Shown: positions 23,425-35,324, counted from the first letter of the stretch. The stretch: 64,000 nt of DNA from Capitella teleta (GCA_000328365.1 KB299377.1:152647-216646); one strand, 5' to 3'. Made by a program: numbers and translations. Notes: generated by a model not told the origin, from the letters alone.

Positions 23425-24279
23425 GGATGCAATCGGGTAAAATATCTATCATTACAGGAATTGAAGAAGAGGAAATTGAAATGTGCCGTGGAAGTAGCAA
23501 ATGCTGCTCTCTTTGTGCCAAAAAAAAAAAAAGAAGAGAAATTCTGAGATTTCACTGAATAAATTTATTCCTGTTGATTTCTAACAAAAAATAGAAAAAT
23601 ACATCACAAAGCAAGGCACACTGTATTGTACATAACAGAAAACAAAGATGAGATTAACAATCCGCATTTTTAATTTAGCCACAAATTGCAGATTTAATCC
23701 AGCCACATTGAACAGTATTGCTTGGCTCCAGGACAAAATATTCCGCACAGCTCTAATGAAGAAGGAGGGTGATTGCTATAAATTGAAATAAAGCTAATAA
23801 CTCACATTCCTGCCAGCGCTTTTGCCAATCCCTAACAATTCTATGCCACAAAGCTTTCTCATGGCCGAGGTCTAATCCTTGGACCCAAAGCCTTAGAATC
23901 ACACAGTGGCAACAATTTGTCAAACTCCCCTCCAATCTGGCTGCAGCGTTTGACCTGTTTGTCAGTGTACTGCCTGCTTGACTTTTTCAACATCTCTGAA
24001 TGATAGACAAGAATCTGCTATATAAAAAATAGGCAAAAAATCATCACAAATCGTTCCCAAGTCAGCTCCTGAACCAGCCTTGGTGAGGCACAGCCTCCAA
24101 CTGCTGAGGCAAGAAAAGTAAAAAAAATAAGTGATAACTGGTACAGCATAACTAATTTGACAAACAATGATGCCCTATAATAAAATATTTATGGTGCCTT
24201 TTGCTCCAAAAACCAGGCATCTGTTACTTCCACATGTTAAGCATTGCCAGTCCATTACTTTCTCTTACCGCATCCTTGT

Positions 24280-24470
24280 GAGTGAGTGAGTGGTGGGGTT
24301 TTACGGCTCCGCCCAATCCGATCGGATGATACGGGCGTCAGAACAGAAGGCCCGGGACCGGGGTTTCCCCTACTCTTATCAATAAATCCCAAGGGTTCTT
24401 TATCCTGCATACCACCATAGACAGTAGTACACAGCGCCCGGCCTTGTTACGCAGTTGGGCAGCACTGCAG
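24280..24470 (-). repeat. 5'-truncated SINE copy with 14-bp target duplication
   Basis: The body is flanked by TACCGCATCCTTGT at 24266-24279 and 24471-24484. It keeps the GTGAGTGA tail and central block but lacks the tRNA-like head, as expected of incomplete reverse transcription. It entered the last bases of a PHD-gene exon, so the duplication repeats the exon end and the first bases of its donor. Confidence 0.9.
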
Positions 24471-24898
24471 TACCGCATCCTTGTTTGCTAGCAGTTGCAG
24501 GCCATGCCACATAACAAATTTGCTATGCTCATATATTCCATCTTTTACTAGAAAAGCCCTGCACTCATCGGAGCACATTCAATCATCAAGTTCTGTAGCT
24601 AATGCACAAACAAAAATTGATTACCACACTCAGATTGAAAGAGTGTTACCTTCGATCAGAGAGTCTGTGGCATGGATACAGTTTACATGATAAAATTCAT
24701 GCTTTAAACAATCACTTGCTCTGCCACAGCGTATCATCTGGACTTTGCTTTGAGTTTGACACAAGCAGTAGATGTAATATGGTGAATTCCTGCATTTCTC
24801 AGAACAAAACCAATCCCCAGCAGGACACTCAGTCAGCCCCACACATCCCAAGTGAAACCAAGTTTCAGGGCAAGCACCGCTGCAACACTGTATCATAT

Positions 24899-25105
24899 TG
24901 TTCTACTATTGCATCTTGAGTGATTCATTGAACTCATCTAATTTTAATCACTCATGAACTTTATTCTTTCAATTACTCAATTCTATTTCATGCTATTTCT
25001 TTCTGTTGGTTATTTCTACTCTGGTGTATATAAGCCCTCTGTTACAATTAAATACTTTGCAACTGGATTCGGGATCCGACTTGATTCATTCATTTAACTT
25101 GAACA
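24899..25105 (+). repeat. 5' LTR of the gypsy-like element
   Basis: 207 bp, TG...CA, preceded by CATAT at 24894-24898. It matches the 3' LTR over its full length. Confidence 0.9.
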
Positions 25106-26084
25106 TGGTGACCCCGATCTTCTACATGCCTAGAAGTTTACTTCAATTGCTCGACCGACGACGACTACGATCTCCAACCATGGACTTCTACTACGTCCCG
25201 CAGACCAAGGTGGATTGGCGATCAAGCAAGGCGTTCTCCCAGTTTCAGCTGTGGAAGAGAGAAGTGTCCCGCATCATCGACGGCCCATTGGCAGCCAGCA
25301 GCAATGCAGTCAAGGTCAATCACATCTACATCTGGGCTGGCGCTCATGCAGAGTCTATGATCGACGCCAGACGACGAGAGCGACCTGACCTTGCAACTTC
25401 TACGTTGAACGGCTGCTGACGGCTCTTGCTGACTGCATCACTCATGAAACGATGTACCGTGAAGCCAGGGAAGAGTTCTACAGCATCACGCAGCAGACGA
25501 CGGAGAACACAGCAGCCTACTTCTCCAGGCTGAGCGATGTGTATCAGCAAGCACAATTCCCCGCTAACACTGATTTTCTGATAGCAGACAAGCTCATCCA
25601 CGGCTGTGCAAACCCTTCCTGCAAGCAGAAGCTGATGTCCAAGGGAAAGGACGTGACCATTACCAAGTGCCTCGACATCATGCGGGGATTTGAGGCACTC
25701 TCAGCAACCATTGAATGCATCAACAATCCAGCGACAAGTACACCTCCAGAGCAGCACGTAGATGCTCAGTACACAAGCAAAAGCAGAAGTCTTCAGCGCC
25801 GATGAGATGACAGCAGATCCTCCTCCTCGTCTTCTCAGCAGTGTCGATGGTGTGGAGGAAGGAGACACAGCAGACAGCAGTGCCCGGCGAAGGACAAGAA
25901 ATGCAATGGGTGCTCTCGTATTGGTCACTTTGAACGTGTGTGCATGCAGAAGCAACGACAACAAAATGCTATGTCGTTGGACAGACTGAAACCCGCGTTT
26001 CTTCCGGAGGAAGAAAAAGAGCCAGTGGTGTCACGTGCTGGGAGACTGAGCCTGCCTCCAGAACGCTTTCAGGGGGGGAAGTGA

Positions 26085-26258
26085 TGTAGCGTTTCATCTC
26101 ATCTCATCTCATCTCTAAACTTCTCAACTCTCATTTCACTATCTATAACTCAATAGCCATACCTGCAAACCTATATAAACTCTGATCCCTCTTTTAATAA
26201 AATATATAGTGTTCAGTTCGACACAAGTCTCTGTGTCTCCTTCCGTATGACGCTATAA
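26085..26258 (+). repeat. Possible solo-LTR-like segment inside the LTR element
   Basis: This begins TGTAGCGT and ends near ACGCTATA, contains a CATCT tandem run, a TATATAA box and an AATAAA, and separates the gag-like and integrase-like parts. That is the composition of a small LTR. It may be a nested solo LTR or an internal part of the host element; target duplication is unclear. Confidence 0.3.
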
Positions 26259-27448
26259 GAGCATGCAAGGTCTCCCACCCCACCTCCATCCCTACTGGAG
26301 CTTCAGAGACGAGGTGGCAGTGGTTGATGGACTGGTGCTCAAGGGATAACGAGTGATCATCCCTGCAACCCTGAGAGAGGATACACTTCGACGACTCCAT
26401 GATGCCCACCAAGGACTGACCTCAACCCTCCACCGTGCTCGACAGTCTTCTGGCCTGGCATCAACCATGACATCACGATGACCATTGAGCTCTGCACAGA
26501 ATGCCAAATCCATGCTAAGACAAAAAAGGTCAAATTCGCGTCAATTAATGGCCTCCCGACCAATGGAGATTGTAGCTGCAGATATCATGGCATTCAAGAC
26601 TGTCCACTACCTGGTAGCCGTGAACTACTTCACTGGCTACCTCATGATTGATCGTCTGCCCTCGATGACTACCGCTGCTGTCATCATTCAACGGAATCTC
26701 CAGAAGTTTGGCCTAGTTGAGACCCTCCTGACTGACAATGGCCCCTGCTTCAGCTCCCATGCCTTCAAACGGTTCTCCGCCGCCACAGAGATCCATCACA
26801 TCACCAGCAGGCCTCACTATCACCAAAGCAATGGGAGAGTGGAGAGCAATCCAGACCATCCGACAGCTGATGAACAAGTGCAAGACGGACTTGGAGTTCA
26901 CCCTTGGACTGATTGCTTACCACGACACCCCACTGGGTGATCAAGTACCTGGACCTGCAGAGCTTCTTTTTGGAAGACGTCTGAACTCTCGCCTCAGCCC
27001 ATTGATGACCCCATCCACACTGACCACTGAACAGAAGATTGAGCTCAACCAAAGACACTCTGCCCATCTTAACCCCTCTGGTCCGCAGCCGTCACTCACA
27101 CCCGAACAGCCCATCTGGATTCAAGATCCTGCCAGCAAAAAGTGGTACAATGGGACTGCCCAACACCCTGACGATGCCCCTCACTCCTGGTGGGTCCATG
27201 ATGATAGCAGCCATGGATGCGTCCGAAGAAACCTCCATGACATTCGTCCTCGCCTAGTCAAGCCACCTGCAGCAGAGATGCCTTGCACCGAGAGTGGACC
27301 TGAAATGGCATCGCCAGTGCTGACATCAGAACCTACGCCGACGCCTCCAGCTCCTCTGGCTCCTGAGTGTACACCTTCATCCCAACCCCTCGGCATAAGG
27401 ACCAGATCAGGACGAGTACTTGATAGACTTCCATCTTCAAACCGGACA

Positions 27449-27655
27449 TGTTCTACTATTGCATCTTGAGTGATCCATTGAACTCATCAAATTTTAATCA
27501 TTCATGAACTTTATTCTTTCAATTACTCAATTCTATTTCATGCTATTTCTTTTTGTTGTTAATTTCTACTCTGGTGTATATAAGCCCTCTGTTACAATTA
27601 AATACTTTGCAACTGGATTCGGGATCCGACTTGATTCATTCATTTAACTTGAACA
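27449..27655 (+). repeat. 3' LTR of the gypsy-like element
   Basis: 207 bp, TG...CA, followed by CATAT at 27656-27660, which duplicates the five bases before the 5' LTR. Confidence 0.9.
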
Positions 27656-27681
27656 CATATCTTCTTTATCTGAAACAAAAC

Positions 27682-29066
27682 CTAAGTGAAAAGAAAAAAT
27701 CACTAAGCACACGCACCGTTGTGGCAAAAACAAAACGCATAGGAACCAGGCTGTTTTAGATATTTTGCAGATATTTTAGGCAAGAGTGATCAACACCATT
27801 ATCTCTCAATAGCCAGCTGCTGTGCCTGAACAATTTTTATTTTAGCCGGTCTTCAAAATCACTCTCCATAGCATCCCTACATAAGTTTACGAGAGCAATA
27901 AACTGCTCCCGTGCTATTTTCAAACGGCAAGGACTGCAACATGAAACTTATCACATGTAAATGCATTTAGCTTTTTTTTCTGGTAGCAACTATGTAAATC
28001 ATTTATACCTAGATTTCATGCATTCTTATGAAATAATGGACATGAAAGTATAAGATTGGAGGGGAGGGATAGTGCATAATACATGTGAATAAGGAACATA
28101 TATGTATGTTATAGTGTACATGTATTATGATTGAGGAATTATATAATACATGTTAACAAAGTATAACAATTAATTTAGTGTGAGGTATTCTTCATGCAGG
28201 AAGAGGTCTCTCCATCTACCGAGGTTAAAGAGATGATGCTTCCTGCAGCAACAGCAGTCGACGTTCAATAGATGAATGCACACATGTAGATTTCTCACAA
28301 CTAATCCAAGAAGCAGCAGACAATATGATTTGTCCAAATAAATATACGCCATGCTTTCTGTGTTCATTTTATTTGATTATCCAATGTAAATGCACATATA
28401 CATACATACAAAGCATATTTATACAGTCATTTACTTTAGATAATAGATGAATTGAATATGTTACATAATCAACATTCTGATTTCCAGGGAATAAATCTAA
28501 GTTCTGACTTAATGAATCATACATCCTGAATATTCAACCAGTTAACTTAATGTCTGGAATATTGATTTTGAATACTGGTAACATCTTTAGAATCTTCTGT
28601 AAGCATCCGTGCATATCTGTTTAGCATCTTCTGGGTTTCTTTTTCTTTTTTTCCATTTCCAAAATTCCTTCATTTTGCACAGTGGATCACCAGGGAGAAG
28701 AATAGCCAGTGTAATTCATGTGTAACAATGGCATGAAAACATCATTGCACCTTCCATTGAACGAATGAGAGGGATAAGGTGTTTGCCACTTCTCTTCAGT
28801 AAGACTTCCAAGGGAACATCTTCAAAACCAGTACATCAAGGGAGTTTGCATCTATATCAGTGTATGACCTCTCTTCTTCATGAGGTCTCAAAGTGAAATC
28901 TAACATGTGTAAACCATGCACCAGAACAGCATTTCAAAGTACAAAAACTGGTGAATGGCAGAGTTACATCTGGAAAATCAATTGTGGATTAATTAAATGA
29001 TTCGTTTAGCAGTGTGTAAAGTATTTGCCAGTACCTAATATAATACTAGTTGTTACAATACCAGGA
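27682..29066. other. No complete gene; weak minus-strand exon remnants
   Basis: A minus-strand segment at about 27846-27940 after a TTGCAG acceptor reads CRLKIAREQFIALVNLC and then meets a stop. It may be another piece of the PHD-gene remnant. A small open frame at 28170-28367 matches nothing. The rest is AT-rich. Confidence 0.3.
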
Positions 29067-29698
29067 TTAAGGCTGCACGATAATCGTGATAATATCGTTA
29101 TCACAATATTTTCTTCCTACGATATCGATACACTAGGTTGGCGATAATCACAATATGTTTTCCCCTTACATATTGTACGCTTTCTGCACACTTCCCGCGA
29201 CGACTACCGCCTTGCAATCATAACGCTTCCACTATTAGTTCGTAGCTGGATGTGCACAGCATGCACGAAGGCTGATTGGCCGACGGCTGTGCGTCGCAAG
29301 TCACGGAAAGCGCCAAGCGTTCCATATTTGGCGATCGGTAATACTCGGCAGCAACTGCGTTCGCAGGCTTTCAGTTTCGCTTAACGCTGATTGTTGCAGC
29401 TAGTGCAAAAGAAGCCAGAAAAAGTTAATCAGCTGGTTTTCCTTGCTCACAACATGAAATAATCAACTTTGCTGTCATCACGTAATAAATATGTTAGTCA
29501 GAGTTTTACACTGCGTGTCCAAGCTAGTATTTTAAGATGGCAGTGATAACAATGAATGTTTACATGCCTAGTATTCACATTCAGTGCTGAACTAAAGGGG
29601 TCATAGTATGCCTTACAAAATATTGTGATATTGTTGATATCATGATATTTTATAAAAAAATATTGTGATATAAAATTTTGGATATCGTGCAGCCTTAA
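29067..29698. mobile_element. MITE with TTAAGGCTGCACGAT inverted ends
   Basis: 632 bp with a 15-bp terminal inverted repeat, TTAAGGCTGCACGAT at 29067 and its complement ending at 29698. CCAGGA is repeated directly outside both ends (29061-29066 and 29699-29704). The GGCTGCACGATA core is common in hAT-type ends, while TTAA could equally be the duplicated target. No coding content. Confidence 0.7.
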
Positions 29699-31000
29699 CC
29701 AGGATAACCCCCCAAATTGCCTGTTCCAGCTTGTACAAGTACCACTAAGTCATGCGAATCACCGAAATCCCAATATACATTTATTAGCATCCAGGAATAA
29801 AACACATATATATATGTGTTGTAGATATATACTGACAGAGCCTAACCAGGCATGAGGAATGTTCAGGAAACTCTTTAAATTAAATATATGCCTTTAGAAT
29901 GAGTAATTAATAACACTGTTGAACAATAAATCAATACCTAATTGAGTCATACTACGATCTAGGTATGCCAGCGTACGTTGATCTAGGTACACCCTACCCC
30001 CTCCCTTCATTGACAAATATAATTTGTTCACCACAAAGAATCCTTAAGGGGTTAAGTCAGATGGATAGAGGGATGGTTTATGCACAATTTGGTATTTCAA
30101 AACCCATTTTACACCCTTTAGTTCTTTTACAATCGTCCAATTACCCCAAGAGTTTTGGAGTCAGGTCATCTTTGTGACTGAAGAAAATGCTAATCCGTGG
30201 ATATGACAGGAAGCTGATGCCTCCCAACGACTTTAATTGAATCAGGGAACCCATCATCCCATGGGACGATGGGAGCTATTTAATTAAATTATTTATAGAG
30301 CTGAAAAATCACTTATTCGTAAGGAAATGGTGAATATCAATATGCATAGTTTTAGGCTGCGAAATGAAGCGTACTACGATGTAGGTACACCCGTACCTAC
30401 TTGAGTACTTCTAGGTACGTACGTTGATTTAGGTACGTACGTCGAACAACGGTCCGCCTCGACCTTGTCACACACACTTCGCAGGACAACTTCATGACTC
30501 CTTCCAAGTTTTGGCGCGAAAGTGCGTTATGAAGATTGTAGTATGGTACTATGGAAAATGAAACTGACAAGTGAAATAGATCATCGTGTCGCCAAAACGA
30601 AAGTCATTGAAATGTCATTTCGTCCAACACGTGAGAAGCCACGAAAAATAATCTTCCTTCTGTAAGTTAATGAAGTGATAACTAACCAGACTGTCAAGCA
30701 GGGCAAGGACGTCGTCTAAGTTTATCAGGCAAAATTCCGATTGAAAAGTTCCAGCTGAATCACCTATACACCTAGCGCGAAACCTTTTTTTAGGCAGCTG
30801 CATAAATTGGCAAAACAAACCGATCGCCCCCTTTACTGGTGCTCGGCACTACTGGATGGAAGCACGGCACACACCGATGCTAAAACGGCCGGATTTTGGC
30901 GAATCCATTTCACTCGATTTCACATGACGTCACTCGGAATTTCTAATTAATTCACAGTATTTGTTGAATGCGACAAGTTGAACCTGATGTCATTGAAATT
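29699..31000. other. No gene recognised
   Basis: GATCTAGGTA/GTAGGTAC-like motifs recur at 29955-29990 and 30370-30440 without forming a clean repeat. A minus-strand frame at 30615-30818 has no recognisable match. Confidence 0.35.
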
Positions 31001-31810
31001 ACATTTATTGAAATCATAGCTAAAATACTTGTGAATCTAATCTACTATATAAAAAACAGACAGAAACTTGTACACGGTGAACACAACAATAAATTCAAAG
31101 TTTGTGATGGCGTTCAGAAGCCTATTCGCTTCAGCTTTGTATTTTGCTTCCCATCCAGATGTAACATTGTTATTGTAGACATCCTTGTAAGCCCCAAAAG
31201 CAATAACCTCAAAGGATTTCACAATCCAGGTGTATGCAACGTAAAAGTGACTGTATGCTCTATGACAGGCTGCCCATCGTGTCCTGCATACATCAATCAA
31301 CGCCATGCGCTTCTTCAATGGATGAGAATTCAATGCCATTACTTTGTTCAAGACGTTTTCACACTTGTGACTGTAAAGGAAGAAGTTTACAGCAGCTTTC
31401 ATCCGTTCAAGGGTGTTTCTGATCTCGGGTAAGCTGCAAAACGTCCCAATAACCAGATTTAGACAGTGTCCACTGCAGTGAGTGTATATTGCTGTTGGAG
31501 AGGTTTTCTTTATAGATTGAGTGCCAAATTTGGTACTTGACATATTGCTGGCACCATAGCTGCCTTGGCCACGTCAATTGGTCAAGTTCAATCCAAGACG
31601 GCACATTGCATCCTTTATTGTTTGGGCAATATGCTCACCAGTGATGTGTGGCAGGGCGATGATTTTGCTTAATTATTCACGAATTTGGCGCTCACCATCC
31701 ATGAACCGAATGCACAGTGGCATAAGTTCCTTATTGTGCAATGTGACCTCATCCACCATAATCGAAAAGTATTTGGCTTCCTTGATCTCATTGAGGATTC
31801 TGCTTTGAAT

Positions 31811-33051
31811 TAGGGCTGGGGAGATATTCGTGTCCGATATCTGTGACAGCACAGATATTGGGGGTGTTCAGTACTATCCGTGATCCGTGTTTCAACACGG
31901 ATAGTTAAACCGTTCTCCTTTTCTTTTCGGCCTCAAAATTTTGAACTTCATTTCCCATACCTTTCATTCTCTTCCGGACATTTCCTCTTTTAAATCATCT
32001 CTTCGCGAGTCATCATATTACATGCCACTCGCACAAATTTATTACTAAATATTCTGCAAATTTATGACCTGTCAAGAGGACCTCCTCATGACATGTACTG
32101 AATAAAGTTTTCTATTGAAAAAAAAAAACACAGATAGTGTAAATTATAAAAGTTTGTTTCGAGCGCACAGTGAGCGTAGCGGACAGCCATTCCGCACACA
32201 AGCGCTGTTCACTGAAGCTGAGCGATGTCAATTACAAGATTACATGACGTCAACAATGCGCTAATTCTGATTTGTTTTAAATAAACACAATTCCATACCC
32301 TTGAATCTCTTCAGTCATCACGCAAAAGTGACGTAACCACGCGTTGTTGACTATCTTCCTTAGTGCTTATTTTTCAACACCGTAATAATTTATTCAATTA
32401 GAGTGCTAGAACATATCTAAGCACTAGTACATGTAGGCCCCCCACTTGACTATCTAGCAACTTGAATTATTTCAAACTTTCTATAGAACAATATTTGCTA
32501 TGAACTGACGTGCGCCTCATGAAGTTACTAAGTTTGTACATTTTCAAATCATGTTTATTAAAAGTGTACACTGTAGCACAAATTGCACGTTACTGTCATT
32601 CGGTCTTGGGCTTATAATCTGCAACTCGTGAAGTTTGGAAAAAATACTTGAAATAGCCTGCGCTGATAAGGAATTCACTTCTGTGAAATCGACCAGCAAG
32701 CGAGCTGTCTGCATGTGCGATGCCTCTTGAAACTCATTTTGAACGTTTTGATAAAAGAAGTGAGTGATTGGGGTTTTACGGCTCCACCCAACCCGTTCGG
32801 GTGATACGGGCGCCAGTTGATAAAAGAAATGTACAAGAAGCAAGGATGACAGCAGTAGGTCAATGTCATGTGTCTTTAAGCACTGCAGACAGAGCGTGGC
32901 TTTCGCGCTCACAGCGTGTGCCAGGCGCTGGGACATTACGCTGCAGGCGCATGCTCCCGTGTTTGGGCATAAATATTTGTATCCGTATCCGTTGGATATT
33001 AGTAACCCGGATATCCCTTATCCGTGTAGAAGCAATTTCCGCCCAGCCCTA
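31811..33051. mobile_element. Non-autonomous hAT element with 8-bp target duplication
   Basis: 1241 bp with ends TAGGGCTGGG and CCCAGCCCTA, flanked by an exact 8-bp duplication CTTTGAAT (31803-31810 and 33052-33059). Both are typical of hAT transposons. It has no transposase frame. It interrupts the hAT transposase gene and itself contains a SINE fragment. Confidence 0.9.
32760..32816 (-). repeat. 57-bp SINE stub with 12-bp target duplication
   Basis: Only the GTGAGTGA tail and the ACGGCTCCACCC block remain, yet the copy is flanked exactly by TTGATAAAAGAA (32748-32759 and 32817-32828). It is a real insertion that stopped very early in reverse transcription. It lies inside the 31811-33051 hAT element and so is younger. 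Confidence 0.9.
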
Positions 33052-34748
33052 CTTTGAATCATGTAGTTTCCATTGATATTAACTAACTATTTCTGGGTGT
33101 GCAGAGACAGATAAATGGCATTTTGGAATTGCAGATGTTCAAGGTGCTCCTTCAATTGCATATCATGTGTTGATATCATCTTTAATGCCTCTAAAAAGTT
33201 TCTTGGATTGCCATCATTGTGCAAACTATCAGAGTCTGCTCTTCCTCTCAAACCAATGCATTGGCATGCACAGAACAAGATTGTCTCTGCAGAGCATCTG
33301 ATGATGTGACGATTTTTCATACTGTTGGCTGCTTTTTTTATGTCAAGGGCAACTGAGACTTTGTGATTTGGATTCTCAATTGTTAGCATGAATTTCTTGG
33401 CCAGTTCTTTCGATTTCTGGTGAGAAGGCTGTTCACTTGGGTGTTCAAGTACTTAGATTTCTTGTGCCATTTAATGAACAGGAAATTAACAAACTTTCCT
33501 CATTGGGAACCTTCTCTTTCTGGAGTGAAAGGCCACAAACTATGCAAAAAACTGCACCCAAGCAAGTGTTGTACACGAGTCAATCGCCAAATTAGTCAAA
33601 CCAAGAATTCCAAAAGGAACGATTGCATCCTTCAAGGTAGGTGACTGGGAAGATGAATTCCTTTGAAAGCATGTCATGGTGCGTCAGGAAATGGTACTTC
33701 TGTTATCTGTCATTGAAGTTGCTACTTGCTTGATTTCTTTAATTGTCATCGATGCATTTAAGAACAACCTTATGTCATTCCCCAAATCTGAAGCACTGCA
33801 TGAATCTTTTATTGGTGCGCTCTGCTGGGGTGTGCAGGTATCTTGATTACTAATTACTTCAGGATCTTGACTGGGTTGGGACTGGGTACTAGTACTTGGT
33901 GACTCAGTGGGTTCAGCATCTGCAATATGCGGGTGGATTGTTGGCAATATACCTTTAAAAAATCCTACAATAATTATAACTCTCATGGCGAGGCTTTCAG
34001 CTACCAAAACCCTAATTACTTTTAGAGTGCTTGTGAAATTTGCTACTTGTGCCTGCATATTTTGCACGCATTCTTGATTTATATCATATAATCATAATCT
34101 TTTATTTCTTTACATGAACTTGGTACATGCATTATCATTTTACAAACCATTTTACAGAATTGAGTCTGTCACATCAATTTCCTTTACCTCTAGAAAAGAC
34201 TTTTTATCTTGCTAGCCAGAAAAAAAAGATCCAACCCTTTACTATAATACTAATACCCAAAAAGACAGGGTTAAAGAAATAAGCTGACGGGTAAGTTTTG
34301 CATTAATGTTTTTTTATCATTATAAAAAATGGAAATTACTATAATACTTATGACGCATAAAGGCCTATTGCAGTACCTGGCCTAAGTTATCATTTATCAA
34401 ACCTGTCGTTGATAATGAATTCAGTTGCTGGTAAGCCTACCGTCAGAGGCTTGTCTTCTCATAAAATGTAATAATTCAAAGTTTCCAGCATTAGGGAAAG
34501 CTAGCTAAACCGGAATGTGTTAGCACATTTACATGTAACACATTCACAAAACACTGTGAGCCTACTACGGATAAGAATCAATTAAGGAACTGACCTGCAG
34601 CATCTTCTAATTCTTTGACTCCAGGTTTCTGCCGCATTCTCTTCATCAGTGATAAAATATTTTGAGAGTGATGCTCTGCATTTCTCTTCAGTTCTTGCTG
34701 GTTTTGCTCATTCCTCCCTTTTTGTTGCTTTTTCTTCTTCCCATCCAT

Positions 34749-35324
34749 TTCAAATTAGATGAGAAAATTAATATTGCCAAGTTATCAAATGGACATAGGA
34801 CCGATTTCATGGATACAAAGCCTATAGAGCTCTATAGGCCTGTAGAGGTGCAGTGAAGTTTGAATTGGAGCAGTGCACAATCGCTGATAAATTCGCGGAA
34901 TCGGCAAACAACCTGCGTACATTTGCATGTACGATCAGTGATCAGTATGCTATAAGCTGAATGCGATAAAAAGCTATGTTTTGCTCGAGTTGTTTTGACT
35001 ACTCAGTGTGACAAGCATAATAATAATATTGTTATTATAAAAGAGCGCTATGGAATGGGAAAAAATTAGACCTACACTGAGATATGATAAATAATACTAG
35101 TAGGGCGTAAACATCATCAGCCATGCCTTGCAGTACTTGCTTATGCAGTCATGACCCCCTTTGAGAAAATGTGGATCCACGGGCAAAAACAGGGGGTCGT
35201 ATGACTTGTCCGAACCCTCCCTTGCCTATGCCCCTGTCATATTTATATATGCATGTTCTAAAGCTTACTTTGCACACGAATACCCAAGGCAAAGTCATTA
35301 TCCAACTAAATTAATAGTTTCACG
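34749..35324. other. No gene recognised
   Basis: Sequence upstream of the hAT transposase start. I see no inverted repeat that would close the element. Confidence 0.35.

Larger units (their letters stand above)
20924..23556 (+). pseudogene. RecQ-like DNA helicase pseudogene
   Basis: The first exon (20924-21086, GTAAGT donor) gives an N-terminal RecQ pattern: KDDVLVVLLTEGGKSNVFVL corresponds to motif I (...VVLPTGxGKS...), with PTG changed to LTE. A further exon (about 22240-22420) carries VDFYHTSLDAKSSTQVQEFF, like the motif IV-V region. The next (from 22440) carries GIGVSIPDIDLIILWGMP and FWQEVGRCARD, which match motifs V and VI of RecQ. A Cys-rich CRGSSKCCSLC piece at about 23485-23517 fits a C-terminal zinc-binding tail. 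Motifs Ia-III, including the DEAH box, are not found between, and there are frame changes. A SINE (21633-21962) and a TTAA MITE (22727-23424) have inserted. The product would lack ATPase function. Confidence 0.7.
24899..27655 (+). mobile_element. LTR retrotransposon (Ty3/gypsy-like), broken
   Basis: A fossil element of 2757 bp. Both LTRs are 207 bp (24899-25105 and 27449-27655), start TG and end CA, and are about 97% identical by eye, so the insertion is fairly young. A 5-bp duplication, CATAT, flanks it. Each LTR has a TATATAAG-type promoter box. A primer-site-like TGGTGACCCC follows the 5' LTR. Parts seen: a gag-like region with two CCHC zinc knuckles (about 25840-25955) and an integrase-like region (about 26470-27100). 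Not all parts expected of the family are seen, and there are several breaks; it looks unable to move by itself. It lies inside a PHD-finger exon. Confidence 0.85.
23740..27681 (-). pseudogene. PHD-finger gene remnant split by an LTR element and a SINE
   Basis: Minus-strand exons can be followed. The PHD exon begins at 27681 after a CACTTAG acceptor, is interrupted by the LTR element (24899-27655), and ends at a GTAACA donor at 24650. Visible motifs are MIQCCSGACPETWFHLGC, GDWFCSEKC and IYCLCQTQSKVQMIRC (a second PHD start). The next exon, from 24547, reads DGIYEHSKFVMWHGLQLL and ends at a GTAAGAG donor (exon end 24269). A SINE has inserted ten bases or so before that donor. Further down (24103 to about 23750) ELTWERF and HSEMLKKSSRQYTDKQVKRC are readable with stops. 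The fragments resemble a multi-copy invertebrate family whose function I do not know; it may itself be transposon-derived. Confidence 0.6.
31001..34748 (-). pseudogene. hAT transposase gene (ZMYM1/DUF4371 type), two exons, dead
   Basis: The minus-strand start exon 34595-34748 (MDGKKKKQQKGRNEQNQQEL..) joins in phase, through a GTCAGT donor and a TTAAAG acceptor near 33956, to a second exon. That exon carries a Ser/Pro linker, a TTF-type zinc-finger-like part (FGILGL..., FCIVCGLS), NFLEALKMIS, then ILNEIKEAKYFSIMVDEVT, AIYTHCSGHCLNLVIG and CRTRWAACHRAY. These are the RNase H-like blocks of hAT transposases of the ZMYM1-like group. Stops occur, and the C-terminal dimerisation region is not found. 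A second hAT element (31811-33051) is inserted in the second exon. The orientation and linked promoter sequence are unknown. Confidence 0.75.

Noticed and set aside
28170-28367. Cys-rich minus-strand frame, possible Harbinger fragment
   Set aside because: The similarity to Harbinger proteins was too weak to hold; no second motif.
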